Below, piece by piece: positions 14,060 to 25,685 of a stretch of DNA of 64,000 nucleotides. The stretch lies in NCBI RefSeq assembly GCF_041296385.1, contig NC_091020.1, positions 24,836,501-24,900,500 of the forward strand, in the 5' to 3' direction. Under the pieces are notes generated by a model. It ran no database searches. It was not told where the DNA came from and worked only from the letters and a program-made list of their open reading frames with translations. The translations under genes and the position numbers were made by a program. The stretch comes from Aphelocoma coerulescens. Lineage: Eukaryota > Chordata > Aves > Passeriformes > Corvidae. Positions within the stretch are counted from its first letter, which is position 1; each line of letters begins with the position of its first letter.

Positions 14060-14085
14060 AGGGTAACTCGTGGTAGAGTTACCCT
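14060..14085. repeat. 10-bp perfect hairpin
   Basis: AGGGTAACTC and GAGTTACCCT are exact reverse complements separated by six bases. Neighbouring sequence does not extend the stem into a miRNA-like precursor, so it is listed only as a structural motif. Confidence 0.85.
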
Positions 14086-15496
14086 GGGGATGGGAAGGAC
14101 TTGCATCAGCAATGAACTGCAAGTGAGCCTTACCCCTGTGCTGAGTGCAGCTTCAGGATTAGTGCCTGTACCCCCTGCACAGCACACGCACACACAGAGC
14201 AAGGGATGAAAAATGCATGATCAGGTTTATGGCAAAGCTCCCACCGAGGATCAAAGCTGCCGCCCCCAGCAACACTCGCTGGCCCCAGCCAGCTTCACAT
14301 GCTGCCTTCTCGAATTTTCTAACATGGGAAAAGACATCAAAAGCCTTGAAAGGGGAAAAGCGCATCTCCAAGGAGCACCACCTTAAGCAGACAGGCAGTA
14401 TTGAGAAGTAAGGTAGGGGGTTGTCAGCACTCTGCAAACACCATGGGCACAAAACTAGTCAGTTTCCCAGAAAAGAAAAAAAACCTCACTTGTACAAATC
14501 CAGCAACAATTAGCCCCGGGACATCCCTTTTGAAGCTGGCACTGCCACAGCCAGGAATGCTCAGCACTTGTGAGGACACACCAGTTGGTACAAATTTCAT
14601 TAATTCAAGTCAGTGGACTGAGACTGGTGCCTCTTCTCAGAAGCTTTGCGGACATTTCTCTTCCCAGGTCTGGGGGACCACAGGCAGCTGGCTCAAACCA
14701 GAGCCTTATCAGCCCATAGCTCTGCAGGCTGGGTCAGCATCTCCACTGCTGGGGGGTGTTCTCAGCTTTTCCCTCCCTTCCTAGGACACTGACTCACCTG
14801 TGTAGAGTAAGGAGGCACTTTGCTCAGGTGCAGCCTCTCCTGTGAGGAGACATCCTGTGGCCAAGGTAAGCTGCTGCCCACAAGAGCTCAGCTGGGAACT
14901 GCTGAATGGTGGGAGGCCATAGGAAGGGCAGAGACCCCAACTGTCCCAGCAGGTGGACATGGCTCCAAAATCTAAAGTGCCATTGCTCAGGTTTTTCAGT
15001 TCATAATTGCAAATATATTTTCCTCTTAAGACCATTTCACAAACAGTTCATAACTCTGTGGCTTGCAAATTGCCCAGCTCTGGGTCAGATTGTTGCTTGC
15101 AATTGTAAAACATCAGAAGCTGCTTGATTAAATCAGGTGAGTGAGGTCCCAGGTCCCTCTCACCCTCCCCCAGGAGCAGTCATTCTTTCCTTTACTCGAT
15201 TGCTTAAATCTTTATTCTGCACAGCTCCTGCCCTTGCACAGTCTTCCATTTCACCCGCAAATGAAGAGTAATTTTCCTTCAGAGCAGCATTTGGAGGACT
15301 TTGATTGGAAATTTGCCCTTGTTCCATCATTTTTCAAAGGCTTTGTGCTCCCATCTGCTCCCTGTTTCAGGTTAAAATAGCAACATGGATAACTGTCTTA
15401 CTGCAAGGCAGGAGCAGGGCCTGGCAGGGAATAATTCAGCCTGGCTGGTAAATTCCTGTAAGGACTGTATGTGGTCTGCAGGTACCAGTGTGCTGG

Positions 15497-15540
15497 AGAG
15501 GGAAGGAGGGAAGGAGGGATGGATGGATGGATGGATGGAT
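15497..15540. repeat. (GGAA/GGAG)n-(GGAT)6 microsatellite
   Basis: A purine-rich GGGAAGGA tract runs directly into six exact copies of GGAT at 15517-15540. The reverse frame gives a run of HPS residues, which is an artefact of the repeat. Confidence 0.97.
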
Positions 15541-18489
15541 AGGAGATAGGGAAGTACAGGACAAGCAGAAACAGTCCCTGCCATCTAGGGAAGAGCTGTT
15601 CCTGAGAAGCTGCAGAGGGAAAGACCTGTTCTGAGCTTTGCTAAGCAGCATGTGTGATGAATCAGCAGTCCAAGGGAGCTGCAGCAGATGTGGGGTGGGG
15701 TTTGATCCTTCCTGGGTCAAGCAAGGAAGCCAAAACCTGGATTAATGTACAGTGTATCAGGCTGCACATGCAGTGCCCTGGCAGTACTATTTGGATGACA
15801 GCAAACACCCAGATTAGGTGCTGACAACTCCCCCAACAGGATCACGCAGGAAATCTGGCCAGAAGAGCTGTCACTGACTTTCACAGCCAAAAACAAGAGC
15901 AAGCCAGTGACACCTTCCACACTGAAGCCGTGCCAAGCACCCCAGCACAGCCAAACCTGGGGATGAGAAGGGTTTCTCTTTCCAAGTTGGCTCTTCAGCT
16001 TTGTGGAGCAGGAGCAAGGAGAGCCTGGTGATCTGCATGGCTTCCCAGGCCTGCAGAGATGATTCAGTCTAGTACCAAGTATTAAGGAGACAATTAGATA
16101 ATCTTCAATCTCTTCCATATGCTTACAAATGCCTGATCCAGGTGTGGCTCTGGAGTTATTAGTATTAATGTCCAAGACTGCAAGTCTGTTTCTTTCCCAT
16201 TCCCTCATCAAGTCTTGGGTGTAATGTTATTAAATACCAAAAAATTACTATCTGATGGAAGAAGATAGGGCTGTAACACCTAATAAGAAGCCAGGTGGAA
16301 AAGCTATTTTATAGCTGTTCATAGCAGTATGTCACGGCTTTCCCACTGCTGTCTAGAGGAATTTCTGCCCACCAAGAGAGCCAAGAGAAAGTCAGCTTCA
16401 CCAGGTGAGCATGGCAAGGAGGTGAGGCAGAGCATATCCCTGGAGGGAGCAGAACACACACACCACCATGTACAAAATTCATGAAAACCAAAGGCTTTTT
16501 TTTCCAGCTCAGCTCGTGTTTTTTGCTGCACAATAAGCACACGTACAGCATCATCTCTCCACGATGTGGCAGTAGCTGCCTGCAGAGCCTGTAACTCAGG
16601 GCCTTCCCATGTCCGACCCTTGTCATCAAGTGGAGCTGTTTATACTGGATGCTACAAATATGCCTTTGCAAGAGGGTTGGAGAGTTCTGCAAAAAACACC
16701 GAGAGCAAACCTTAAAAATTTTAAAGTCATCATCAGACATAGGGATGGTGAAACATGGCTGTGGTAGACGGACTCTACACATCTACACATATATACACAT
16801 GCACACAAGAGCAAAATATTATTCCCTGCATCAAACAGCTTTTGACACATAATGGACTTCTGGCGAAGTTTTGTGTGAAAACCTGCCAGAAATCCCTGCC
16901 CTCTGGGGCAATGTTGAACACAGAGCATTTTGTGTACAGGGGATGGATGTGCCTGTTAAAGTCCCTGGCTACCCTCCAGCTGAAGAAGTCCCTCTCCTGG
17001 TTTTCTGGGAAGGGAAGGACACTGGGCAGGTGAAACCCTGCCCACCCCGCTGGGAGCTGTTTGCTGTACCAGCTATTGCTGGTGAGGGATGTCAGACTGA
17101 AGTGGCCTCTTCCAGGGGAAGCTCTTTGTAAAACAGATGCCAGCAATGGGAGGGAGACACTGGACACCAACCCAATTTCACGGCAGTCTCACTGTAGTTT
17201 GCAAGAACGAAGGACAGGACACACCACAAGGCCTTGTGCAAGCCTTGGACAGGAAGCTGTTCCCTCCCTCCTGGTGAGTCTGCCCGCTGACATAAAGGGT
17301 CCATAAAGGCACCTGGTTTCCATGAACACAGACTTTACTGACTTGATCTTCACGCTGCTCTCCTCATGAGTCCTCCTTGAAGCAGCAGTCACGAGACCAG
17401 TCCTCTCCCTGCCCTGCTCCTGGGGAACACGCTAGCCCACCCACACCTCAGGCTGGTGAGCTGTGCCCATGTGCAGCCCTACACTGCTGGATCTGCTGGG
17501 AGACAAAATAAGTGATTGACAAGAGCAACTGTTGGATTGAGGGGACAATAAAAAAAGGCAATGGAAGAGACAAGGTGTTCATCAAGGGGGACACAACAGC
17601 AGCAGATGAATCCCATTACGTATCACAGTGTTTGCCTTCAAGCAGCGTCAGTTCAATAAATGTTACAGACCTTGGATTCATGAGCCATCTTCAGCCAGCC
17701 ATGTTCAGAGGAGAGGACCTATGGACAATCCACTGCTCCCTGGGCTTGGGGACCAGTGACATGCAGGCAGTAACACCACTCACTTGCCCAGGTGTCTCAG
17801 GTGTTGCCAGTCTCACACTGAGGTTGCTCCTACATGCTCTACCTGTGGCACCCTGTTCTGCTTTTAGAGCTAAGGAGGCTTTGGGGCATCTATCCCTACA
17901 CCAGTGACACAGGACTGTGCAATGAAGGGACTGTTCTGCCTTCAGCAGGAACTTCCAGCCCAGCACAATTCTCTTTCCAGCTCCCATGTCCCTCAGGCAG
18001 AAGGGGTGAAGGGACAACGTGCTGGGCTTACTCTCCCATCTCCTTCCACCTCACACTGGAGACATGAATGAGGACTGAATTGGGTTGAGACAAAATTTGA
18101 GTAGGGTCAGCCCTACATGTTGGCCTCTGGCTTGTGGAGGAGAGCAGGGTCCTGCCCAAAAAGCTGCCACGAGCCGAAACCTGGCCAGCGTGTGGTGGCT
18201 GGAGCCCAGGCAGGAGCCAAAGCTGCTCTCCAAGGCACACACAGCCTGATGGTTCACTGGTGGGCAAGGATCAGCTTTCCCCACACAGTACCTGCGGCAG
18301 TGGGAGCTGCTCAAAGGCAACCATGCTCCCAGGCAGCCTGGTGCTAACTTGCCTCTCCCTCTCATGTGGCTTGGATGGCATTTCCCTCAGCGCTGCCAAG
18401 CCATGAGCCCTCGTCCTTCTGGGACACACAAGTATCTGCAGGCAGGGCTGGCAGGGCCCTGTGCTGGGGTTTAGGGAGGTTCCTGTGCT

Positions 18490-18522
18490 GGGGGTGAGCT
18501 GCAGGGTGAGCAGGGTGGGGGG
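18490..18522 (+). other. Potential G-quadruplex sequence
   Basis: G-runs at 18490-18494, 18504-18506, 18513-18515 and 18517-18522 are separated by short loops of 9, 6 and 1 bases, compatible with an intramolecular quadruplex on the plus strand. It lies in a GC-richer stretch of the intron (about 18.0-19.1 kb) that lacks CpG enrichment. Confidence 0.5.
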
Positions 18523-21500
18523 CTCAGGAAAGTGGGATGGGCTCCTCTCCAGCTGCCCCAGCAGGGCTGTTCTCTTGTGATAAGAGCCGTCCCTCAGCTC
18601 AGCTCTGCTGCAGGAAGTTTGTTCCTGTCACCCCATTTCCCACCTCCCTCCCCTCTCTCTGCAGGTTGAGGAGGTCGCAGCCCTGGAATGTGCAGAGGAA
18701 GAAGGGACACAGGAGCAGGCTGCCTTTGCCACCCTCCTCCTAGCCAGCCCCCAAAGCCTGTGGCAGGACCCTGCAGCAATGTGCTTACACAGAGGGAAGC
18801 CTAAGAGAGCTCTGGGGGTTTGGCTGCCTTCTGAGCACAAGCCTGCGGCAGGCTGTTTGCGGACAAACAAACCATCCCCATTATAAATCCCTTATTTATT
18901 CCATTTCCCCACCCTTCTGCCAGAGAGTTTGTCCCTGGCACTGTGCAGGGCAACACAAGCAGCTGATTCAACATCCAGCGATAGAGGGGAAGAGGTGGGA
19001 GCCTTGGAGCTGCCCGTGCTTGACACAGGACTGTGCTGGCAAAAATAGCTTCCCTCCACTTCGACAGCTCCTCTGCAAGCACATCTCCCCACAAAGTGGA
19101 TCCTCTGCATCCTCTGATGCTCCCCCCTCTTCTTTCCATGCTGAAGAGCAACAAATTAACATTTCCATTCTTTCTCATATGGGCAGCCAGGGAAGAAACC
19201 CCAGTGAGGAGAAGGAAAAAGTAGGCAGAAATAAGTGGCTGGGGATGAACATCTTCAAATGCTATTAAAAGAATACATAGCTTTCAGCAGCCCAAGAGCA
19301 TCTGGAAATGGCTTAAGGGAAGGGACTGCGTGCTTGCATTCAGCCCCTCACACCTGCCTTTGCACAGTACTGATGGGAGCTCATCAGTCCTGTGTGGTGA
19401 AGTGGCTGAAGCAGCAGCATGTCCCTTCCAGCTTCAGGTTTCAACATCACACACTGAGGATGTTTGACAGAGGGGGAGAGACAGGCAAGCCAGGAGGTTA
19501 TTTCAGCAAGAAGTCCTCTCTGTGCCACTTCTCCTCCACCTACTTCCCTGCTTTCAGACACACTCAAGACTTCAAGTGTGGTTCCTACCCAGCAGTGCTG
19601 ATTGGCATGGGTGGATATTGCAAGCAAAAGGAAACTGCCAACAACCAAAAGATAATGATGTAATTTTCTACATATTCAAAACTTTCCCTGTCAGAACCTT
19701 CATGTCCTGATGGAGCCAAACACCCAGGTGGGCTCCTAGTAAAACCCTTTCTTTTCAGGAAAGCTGGATGAATTTAGCCTATTCTCTTAATTTTACAGAT
19801 AGGCAAGTCCCGGATATTTAAAATACAGAATTTGTTCAAGGTGTTCCCAGTTCTTTGTGCTGTCACACACCCCAGCTCTGTTCAGGCCTTACATCCAGAA
19901 GTGAAGAAACTCTGGGTAGCATTTCCTGTTAGCAACATGCTTTTAAAGGTCTTTATGTAGTAGTTGCGCAGGTGGCTGCAATATTCCAGGACTCTGGAAT
20001 TTGCTCTCCAAACTTGTCTAGACTTTCTCAACTTGGGAAGAATCAATCCAATAAATGAGTTTCCCTAGAACATGTTTTTAAATATCAATTCCAGTGGCAA
20101 AATCTGGTGCTGTGACACCACGTCCTGAGCCCACCTCAGATTTAGATAATGTTCACCTTAGTCTCTCTGCTCATGGTCAACATTATGTTTTTCCTTATAA
20201 AATGCAGGATCAACCACAGGTTTTGGGGAGCAGCAACATATAGAGGTGGAAGTAGTATTGCAGCTTTTAATGGGAACAGCTTGCTGAGGAGTCACTGGGT
20301 TGAATGAGGGAAGGGATAATGTTTCTCAGCTGTCAGGTCAGCACTTTGCAATGCCTTTGTTTCTGTGAGCTCTACACAGGCAGGTTCAAACCCTTCCTCC
20401 ATGTCAAAGCAGCAGAACCCAAGTGCAGCAGCAGAAGAAGGATGCACAGTGGTGCAAAGCTGACTAATAAAGCGCCCCACCTCATACCAACATAAAATCC
20501 CTAGGGACTGATGTATCCCCAGGGTAACTCAGCTGATATCAACAGCGTTGTTATCACACACGGTGTCTGCCTTGTGATGTTACACAATCCCTGCAAGGTT
20601 GTTCACTGTGCCAAACACCACGTCCACCCTTGCAGCAAGAACCAAGAGTTTGTTGCAGGATCTTCCCTGGACTGGTGCTGGACTTTACTGGCACGCTGTG
20701 GGGAGATGGTTCCCAGCCTCTCCCTCATCGCAGTTTAAGCAAAGTCCTTGCAGCAGAGCACAGGGAGAACTTCAGGTGCATGCTGGGTTTGGGAAGCCAT
20801 TTGCAAGCCAGAATTATTACTTTCCTATTGTTTTCTATTATTATTTCCCCAATTCAACCAGACAGGGCTGGGTGAAGCTGTTGGTATCATGCAAGCCCAC
20901 CACAACCAGCATGTTAGTGCTACCCAGTTTTTACATTTATCCTTCCCACATTGTTGTTTGACCCAAGAGATGTCAACAGCCTCAAGGTCAAAGAGAGGAG
21001 AGTGCAACAGAAGAGATTTCTTCCGTAGATGACCTTGCACCAAATGTATTCATGTTCTATGGGTCACAGGAAAAACCTCTATCTGGAGAAAAATGGTTCA
21101 AAAGGTTCTGTGAGGCTCAAAAGATGCTGTCTTTCCTTGCCTTACTTCTTTTAGTTGTCCAAACACTATGATATCACTCAGTGTTCCCATGCTCCTGTGG
21201 ATCAAGGTCTACAGCATTAACACTTCCACACCCAAGCGGGTTGCAGTTGTGTGCTGTCACTCCGTCTCCCAGCACACAGCATCCAGCATCAGGGACCTGG
21301 TATAAACAATTCCCTAAATGTAGTTGCAGTAGTTACCTGAGGTTTTGCTCCTATCTCAGCATAGCCAGAAGTAATCCACACTTTAATCCTCAGCTTGAAG
21401 CAACAGGGAAGAAAGAGAAAAATATCCATTTTTGCAGCCAGGAGCATTCTTGCTCCAGCTACAAGCACATATTTTCTCCACTTCTTTCTTTTGAAGCCAT

Positions 21501-24500
21501 TTTTCCACTGGTGCAACATTTGAGCTGACACAGAGAGGACATCTGAGTTTTAGTCTTGATAAAAGTCAAATAAATAAAAAGCAAGAAGAATAGGTTCTGC
21601 AGTGTCAAATTCAACTCTCCAAAGGCAAAGGACCAACTCAGATCCCCAGTGCTTCTGGTCTTCCCCCCACTCCTCCCAGTCTCATCTCTGCCTTTGTGAA
21701 GCCTCCACTATTTCAGCCTGTCGCCCAGCAAGGAGCAATTACTGATGGTACATCAGCACTAATGGCCACCCCTAATGGGGGCCTGTATGTCTGCTGCAGA
21801 AACACAAACTTGTTTCTGCCCCAAACTCTGGCAATTGGAATAGCCAGACAGGGCAGAGGCGAGGGAGCAGAAAGCCCAAGCTGAAGAAGGACAGTGTTGG
21901 CAGCAAGCTCAACTGTGAGCCCGTATCTTCCTGGAGTTAGTGGGGTTAGAGTGGAAGTGAAGTGATGCTCCTGGAAGAGCAGAAGGCAAACTGGCCCAGT
22001 GGAGGGAAGCCCAGAGCTGAACCGCAGGCCGTTCTCTGAAGGTCCCAAGGTCTTGGCTTGGCTGCTTTACAGCTGTTAGGGCTGGCTGCAGTTTGGCTGG
22101 TTTTAATCTGCAGTTTACTCCCTCAATCCATCCTCCCCCAATCAGGATGGAAGAGAGTAAGGATGTGAAGCAACAGGACCATGGCACGCTCCCTGCATGC
22201 TGCTGGGACTATGGCATGAGAGATGGCCTGGGCACTGCTGTCCCTCAAATACAAGTCCTGCCCCTGTTCCCACCAGCTGGAGTCTGGCTGGCTCAGTCTG
22301 GCTGTCTCATGTGTGATCTCCAGGACCACAGAGGAGCTGTAGGCTCAGAGGGACAGGGAATGGATCCTCTTTGCCACCTGTCTGAAGGAGCAATGCAGCC
22401 TTGACTCTGAGACAGTCTGCAGGTGATTCCTCACTTACAGTGACCCAGGTGACTTTTGCTTTGCTATGCATCCACTGATTCCTTAAAGTCTTGTCCTGAG
22501 TCCCACTGGCAATCAGAGCAGACCTTGCCACAGGCAGCAGCAGCAGCACAGAGGAAATGCAGCAAATACATACAAAGTCCAGTCCTTTTTATTAGTGTTT
22601 CAGGTAGGGGAGAATTGTTGTAAGAATCCTGTACTGAATCCAAGAAATTGCAACTCTCTGCTTCTTACTTCCACCTCTGCAGCCTCAGATCAAGTGGCAC
22701 TTAGAAACCAACAGAAGAGGGCTGAAATTCCTTGCAACCTGCAAAGCTCAACCAAGAAACTCATCTCCAAACACTGGCAACGGCTGCCCCAGCTCTAATG
22801 ATCCCCTTGGAGGCTCTTCTGCCTCTCAGCTAAGCACAGTAATACTGCATTACATTTATTCAGACCATATGTAATACACACAAGAGCCCATAAAAGCTTA
22901 AACAGCACAATAAACATTTGGAAAAGCACAGTGACCAGATTTATAGGTTTGGATACCTGCCAGCATGACCCACCAGAATCAGATCCTTAAGTTTTTGTGT
23001 AAGTCCAAGACATACACACAACACAAACACAAATGTGCTGTTATCCTTGGAAAAAAAGATAAACAGCCCCCAAAGCCCATCCCTAGCACTGGAACATGAT
23101 GGCCTTTCACTGTGTCTGATTGGACTTTGTTTAAATCAAAGCCATAAAGAAGGTCTTGGCGAGGAGAAATAAATGTAGCACGACAAAACTTCACCCCAGA
23201 GCACACTGTAAAACTGACAAAGAGGGAAAGACAAAAAGATTTAGACACTTAATTTCCACTGAAGGGGAGATGAGCCCTGCTGTAGAAAAGGAGCTGTGTT
23301 TTGCCAGATTCCAAGATAGTTTTGTACAAAGTTTCCTCCACAGGGATGATGTGATACCTCCTGTGCCACCTACCAGTTTGAAGGAAGAGGGTGATGGCTC
23401 AGCAGAACAGAAGACGTGTGAAATGATGACACATCCCAGGGCGTGCAAAACATTTTGTCCCAAGGAACGGCAAAAACCTTGAGCTTTGAGTACAAATGAC
23501 TTTGGAATAGTGGGAGAGCAGGGCACCAGCGGGATGTAGAAGTTCCTCTATTTACCAAGCTTAAGAACAGATAAAAGAGTTCCAGTTTCCTGGCTTCTTG
23601 GGCATTTTATGACACTGGGGTTTTTTACCCCTTTTACATTTAATAACATCTATGGCTGAACATAGTATTTTGAATACCTACAGCACCTTCCAGTTCACAA
23701 AGATACTTCACAAGCAGGATTTAGCACAGCCGTGAGCATCCAGTGCTCAAAATAGAAACCAGGAGTCCTGGCTCCATGTTATGCACCCTCGTCCAGGGCA
23801 GAACCCCATCCCCAGATTTAAAGCAAAAGGAAAGAGATAAAAGAACAAGCACAAGATACTGCTTTTGAGAAACCTGCCTCATTTGTTATGATAAAGGAGA
23901 GCATTACGGATTAGCTGGCAATACAAGGAAGGAGTTGCCCACCTCCCACGCATAATTTCCCACAAAATGTTTTTACAAGTTTAAGATGAGCTGCTACATA
24001 AAGTTATACAAAACAAAGACTCAAACTTGATGACAGATTTACTTACATAAGGCTCAGGACGTGATGATGCCCTTGCTGTAATAGGACCAGCTCAGAAGCT
24101 CTGCTCTGCTTTGCTCATTAAACTGCAGAAAAAGGCTGTTTGTGTTTATCTGCTGCTCTGGGAGGTGGGTTGTGCACTGAGAACAAAAGCCACATGCAAG
24201 GGCGCATTCTCTCACCCACTGGCACGGGCACACTCAGGGACAGCTTTGCTTAGGACAAGGTCTATCTTCAGCACCAGTGGCCACAGAGGACAGAGCAGGG
24301 GGGCTCTGGTCAGAATGCTGTAGGGTACCAGCTGCTGGGAAGACCACACATTTGGTGACCACAGAATTAGTGAGAAGGCACAGAGTAGTGAAGGGTCCTG
24401 TGGGAGGAAAAGATGTGTTGAAGCATGGGCCATGTGCTGTGGGTAAATGGAGTATGTGCCAAGGGAATGTTTTAGTATCTCCTGGGAGGGAGGACAGGCA

Positions 24501-25597
24501 GTTAAAGGTCTGTGCAAGGTGGCTGTGCTCATGTGACAGCTCACACAAGAGAAAGGGATGGGAAACACAGGACAGGCAGGGAGAGGACATAGCCAGGGGA
24601 AGGGCAGTGCACTATTGACACATCCCTCTTCCACCCCCTCGGGAAGGAAAGCTCTGCTCAAGCTCCAAAGTACACGTCTGTCTGAGAGCTTGAACAGCCC
24701 CAGCCAAACCTCCTTGCACAAACAAGGGGCTGGGGGTACCTCCAGCACAAGGAAAGGACATAAAGGACAAACAGTGGAGCAGGCAGCTGAAGCAGAGAGC
24801 AGAGAACATCAAGGGACACAAAGGGCTGGCTCTGGACAAGGACTTGCAGATGGAATAATCTAGCCAAGTGTCACAAGGAGCCAAGCTTGCAGCCCTACAC
24901 AGAGTGATGATTTCAAACAAAGTGTAGGCTCCTGAGAAATTTATCTTCTACAGCAGACCGTGCTCCCAGTTCTTACAGAGATTTGGTCGAGGAAGAAGAG
25001 GGAGACGCAGGTAACCATCAGCCCTCCTCCCTTCCTCCATGCTCACATGATCCTTTCCAGAACTGCCATGGGGCAGCTGGGCACAAATGTGGGCTCTTCT
25101 TCCACATCACAGCTACAGCCCACCCTGCTCTCTGTGCTGTCCTGGCATATGGGGACCTGTGGACTGGTTGTTATGTTGCTTCTGCACAGGTATCTGCTGT
25201 TCATCTCAGGGGAGGGACTTCAGATCAGGCAATTCACCACAGTTTGGGGAAGAAGACAACAGGGTGAGGTCGATCTTGAGCTAAAGGTCCCCCTTCATAG
25301 GCTGATGAGCAAGGGATGAATGTGTATATTTTTAGAGGACTGTGAGACCAGTGGTTGAAGCAGAGAATTCAAGGGCATCCTGAAGACTAGTTCCCCTGTA
25401 TCCTAGGACAAACTAGTTCAGCGTTTCTTTAGCACATTTTCCTCAAATACGGAATTTTGCAGAAATTGACACGGACGCTGACCCACTTCTGTGGATCCTG
25501 GAAGTTGTATATCAGCAAGTCAAACTGTTGGCATGCTAGCGGTGTTTGCAGAGGCAAATAGCAGAAAGTATGCCAGGAGTCACAACATGAGGCTAAA

Positions 25598-25685
25598 ATC
25601 CAGACCTTCTGGCTCCTGTTCTATCCTTGGTGACCTTGCAAAACCACTTTCATACTTTTGCTTCCCTGGTTCTAAAATAAAACCT
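25598..25685 (+). mobile_element. MIR-like SINE fossil
   Basis: The order of motifs TTCTGGCTCCTGTTCTATCC, then TTGGTGACCTTGCAAAACCACTTTC, then TTGCTTCCCTGGTTCTAAAATAAAA follows the MIR/CORE-SINE consensus (gctctgcc...tgtgaccttgggcaagtcactt...cagtttcc...ctgtaaaatg). It is heavily diverged and I judged it by eye only. Confidence 0.45.

Noticed and set aside
15517..15540. Tandem GGAT run as a CRISPR-like or coding repeat
   Set aside because: Simple microsatellite with no spacers.
15717..16211. 164-codon minus-strand frame
   Set aside because: No motif, no paired splice sites, composition typical of random frames.
16309..16782. 157-codon minus-strand frame with overlapping frames on both strands
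   Set aside because: No recognisable domain; overlapping open frames on both strands argue for a stop-poor patch rather than a gene.
24212..24748. 178-codon open frame on the minus strand, the longest in the window
   Set aside because: Rich in C, P, S and L as expected from GC-rich non-coding DNA, with overlapping long frames on the other strand, no domain, and no similarity I can recognise. Treated as chance.
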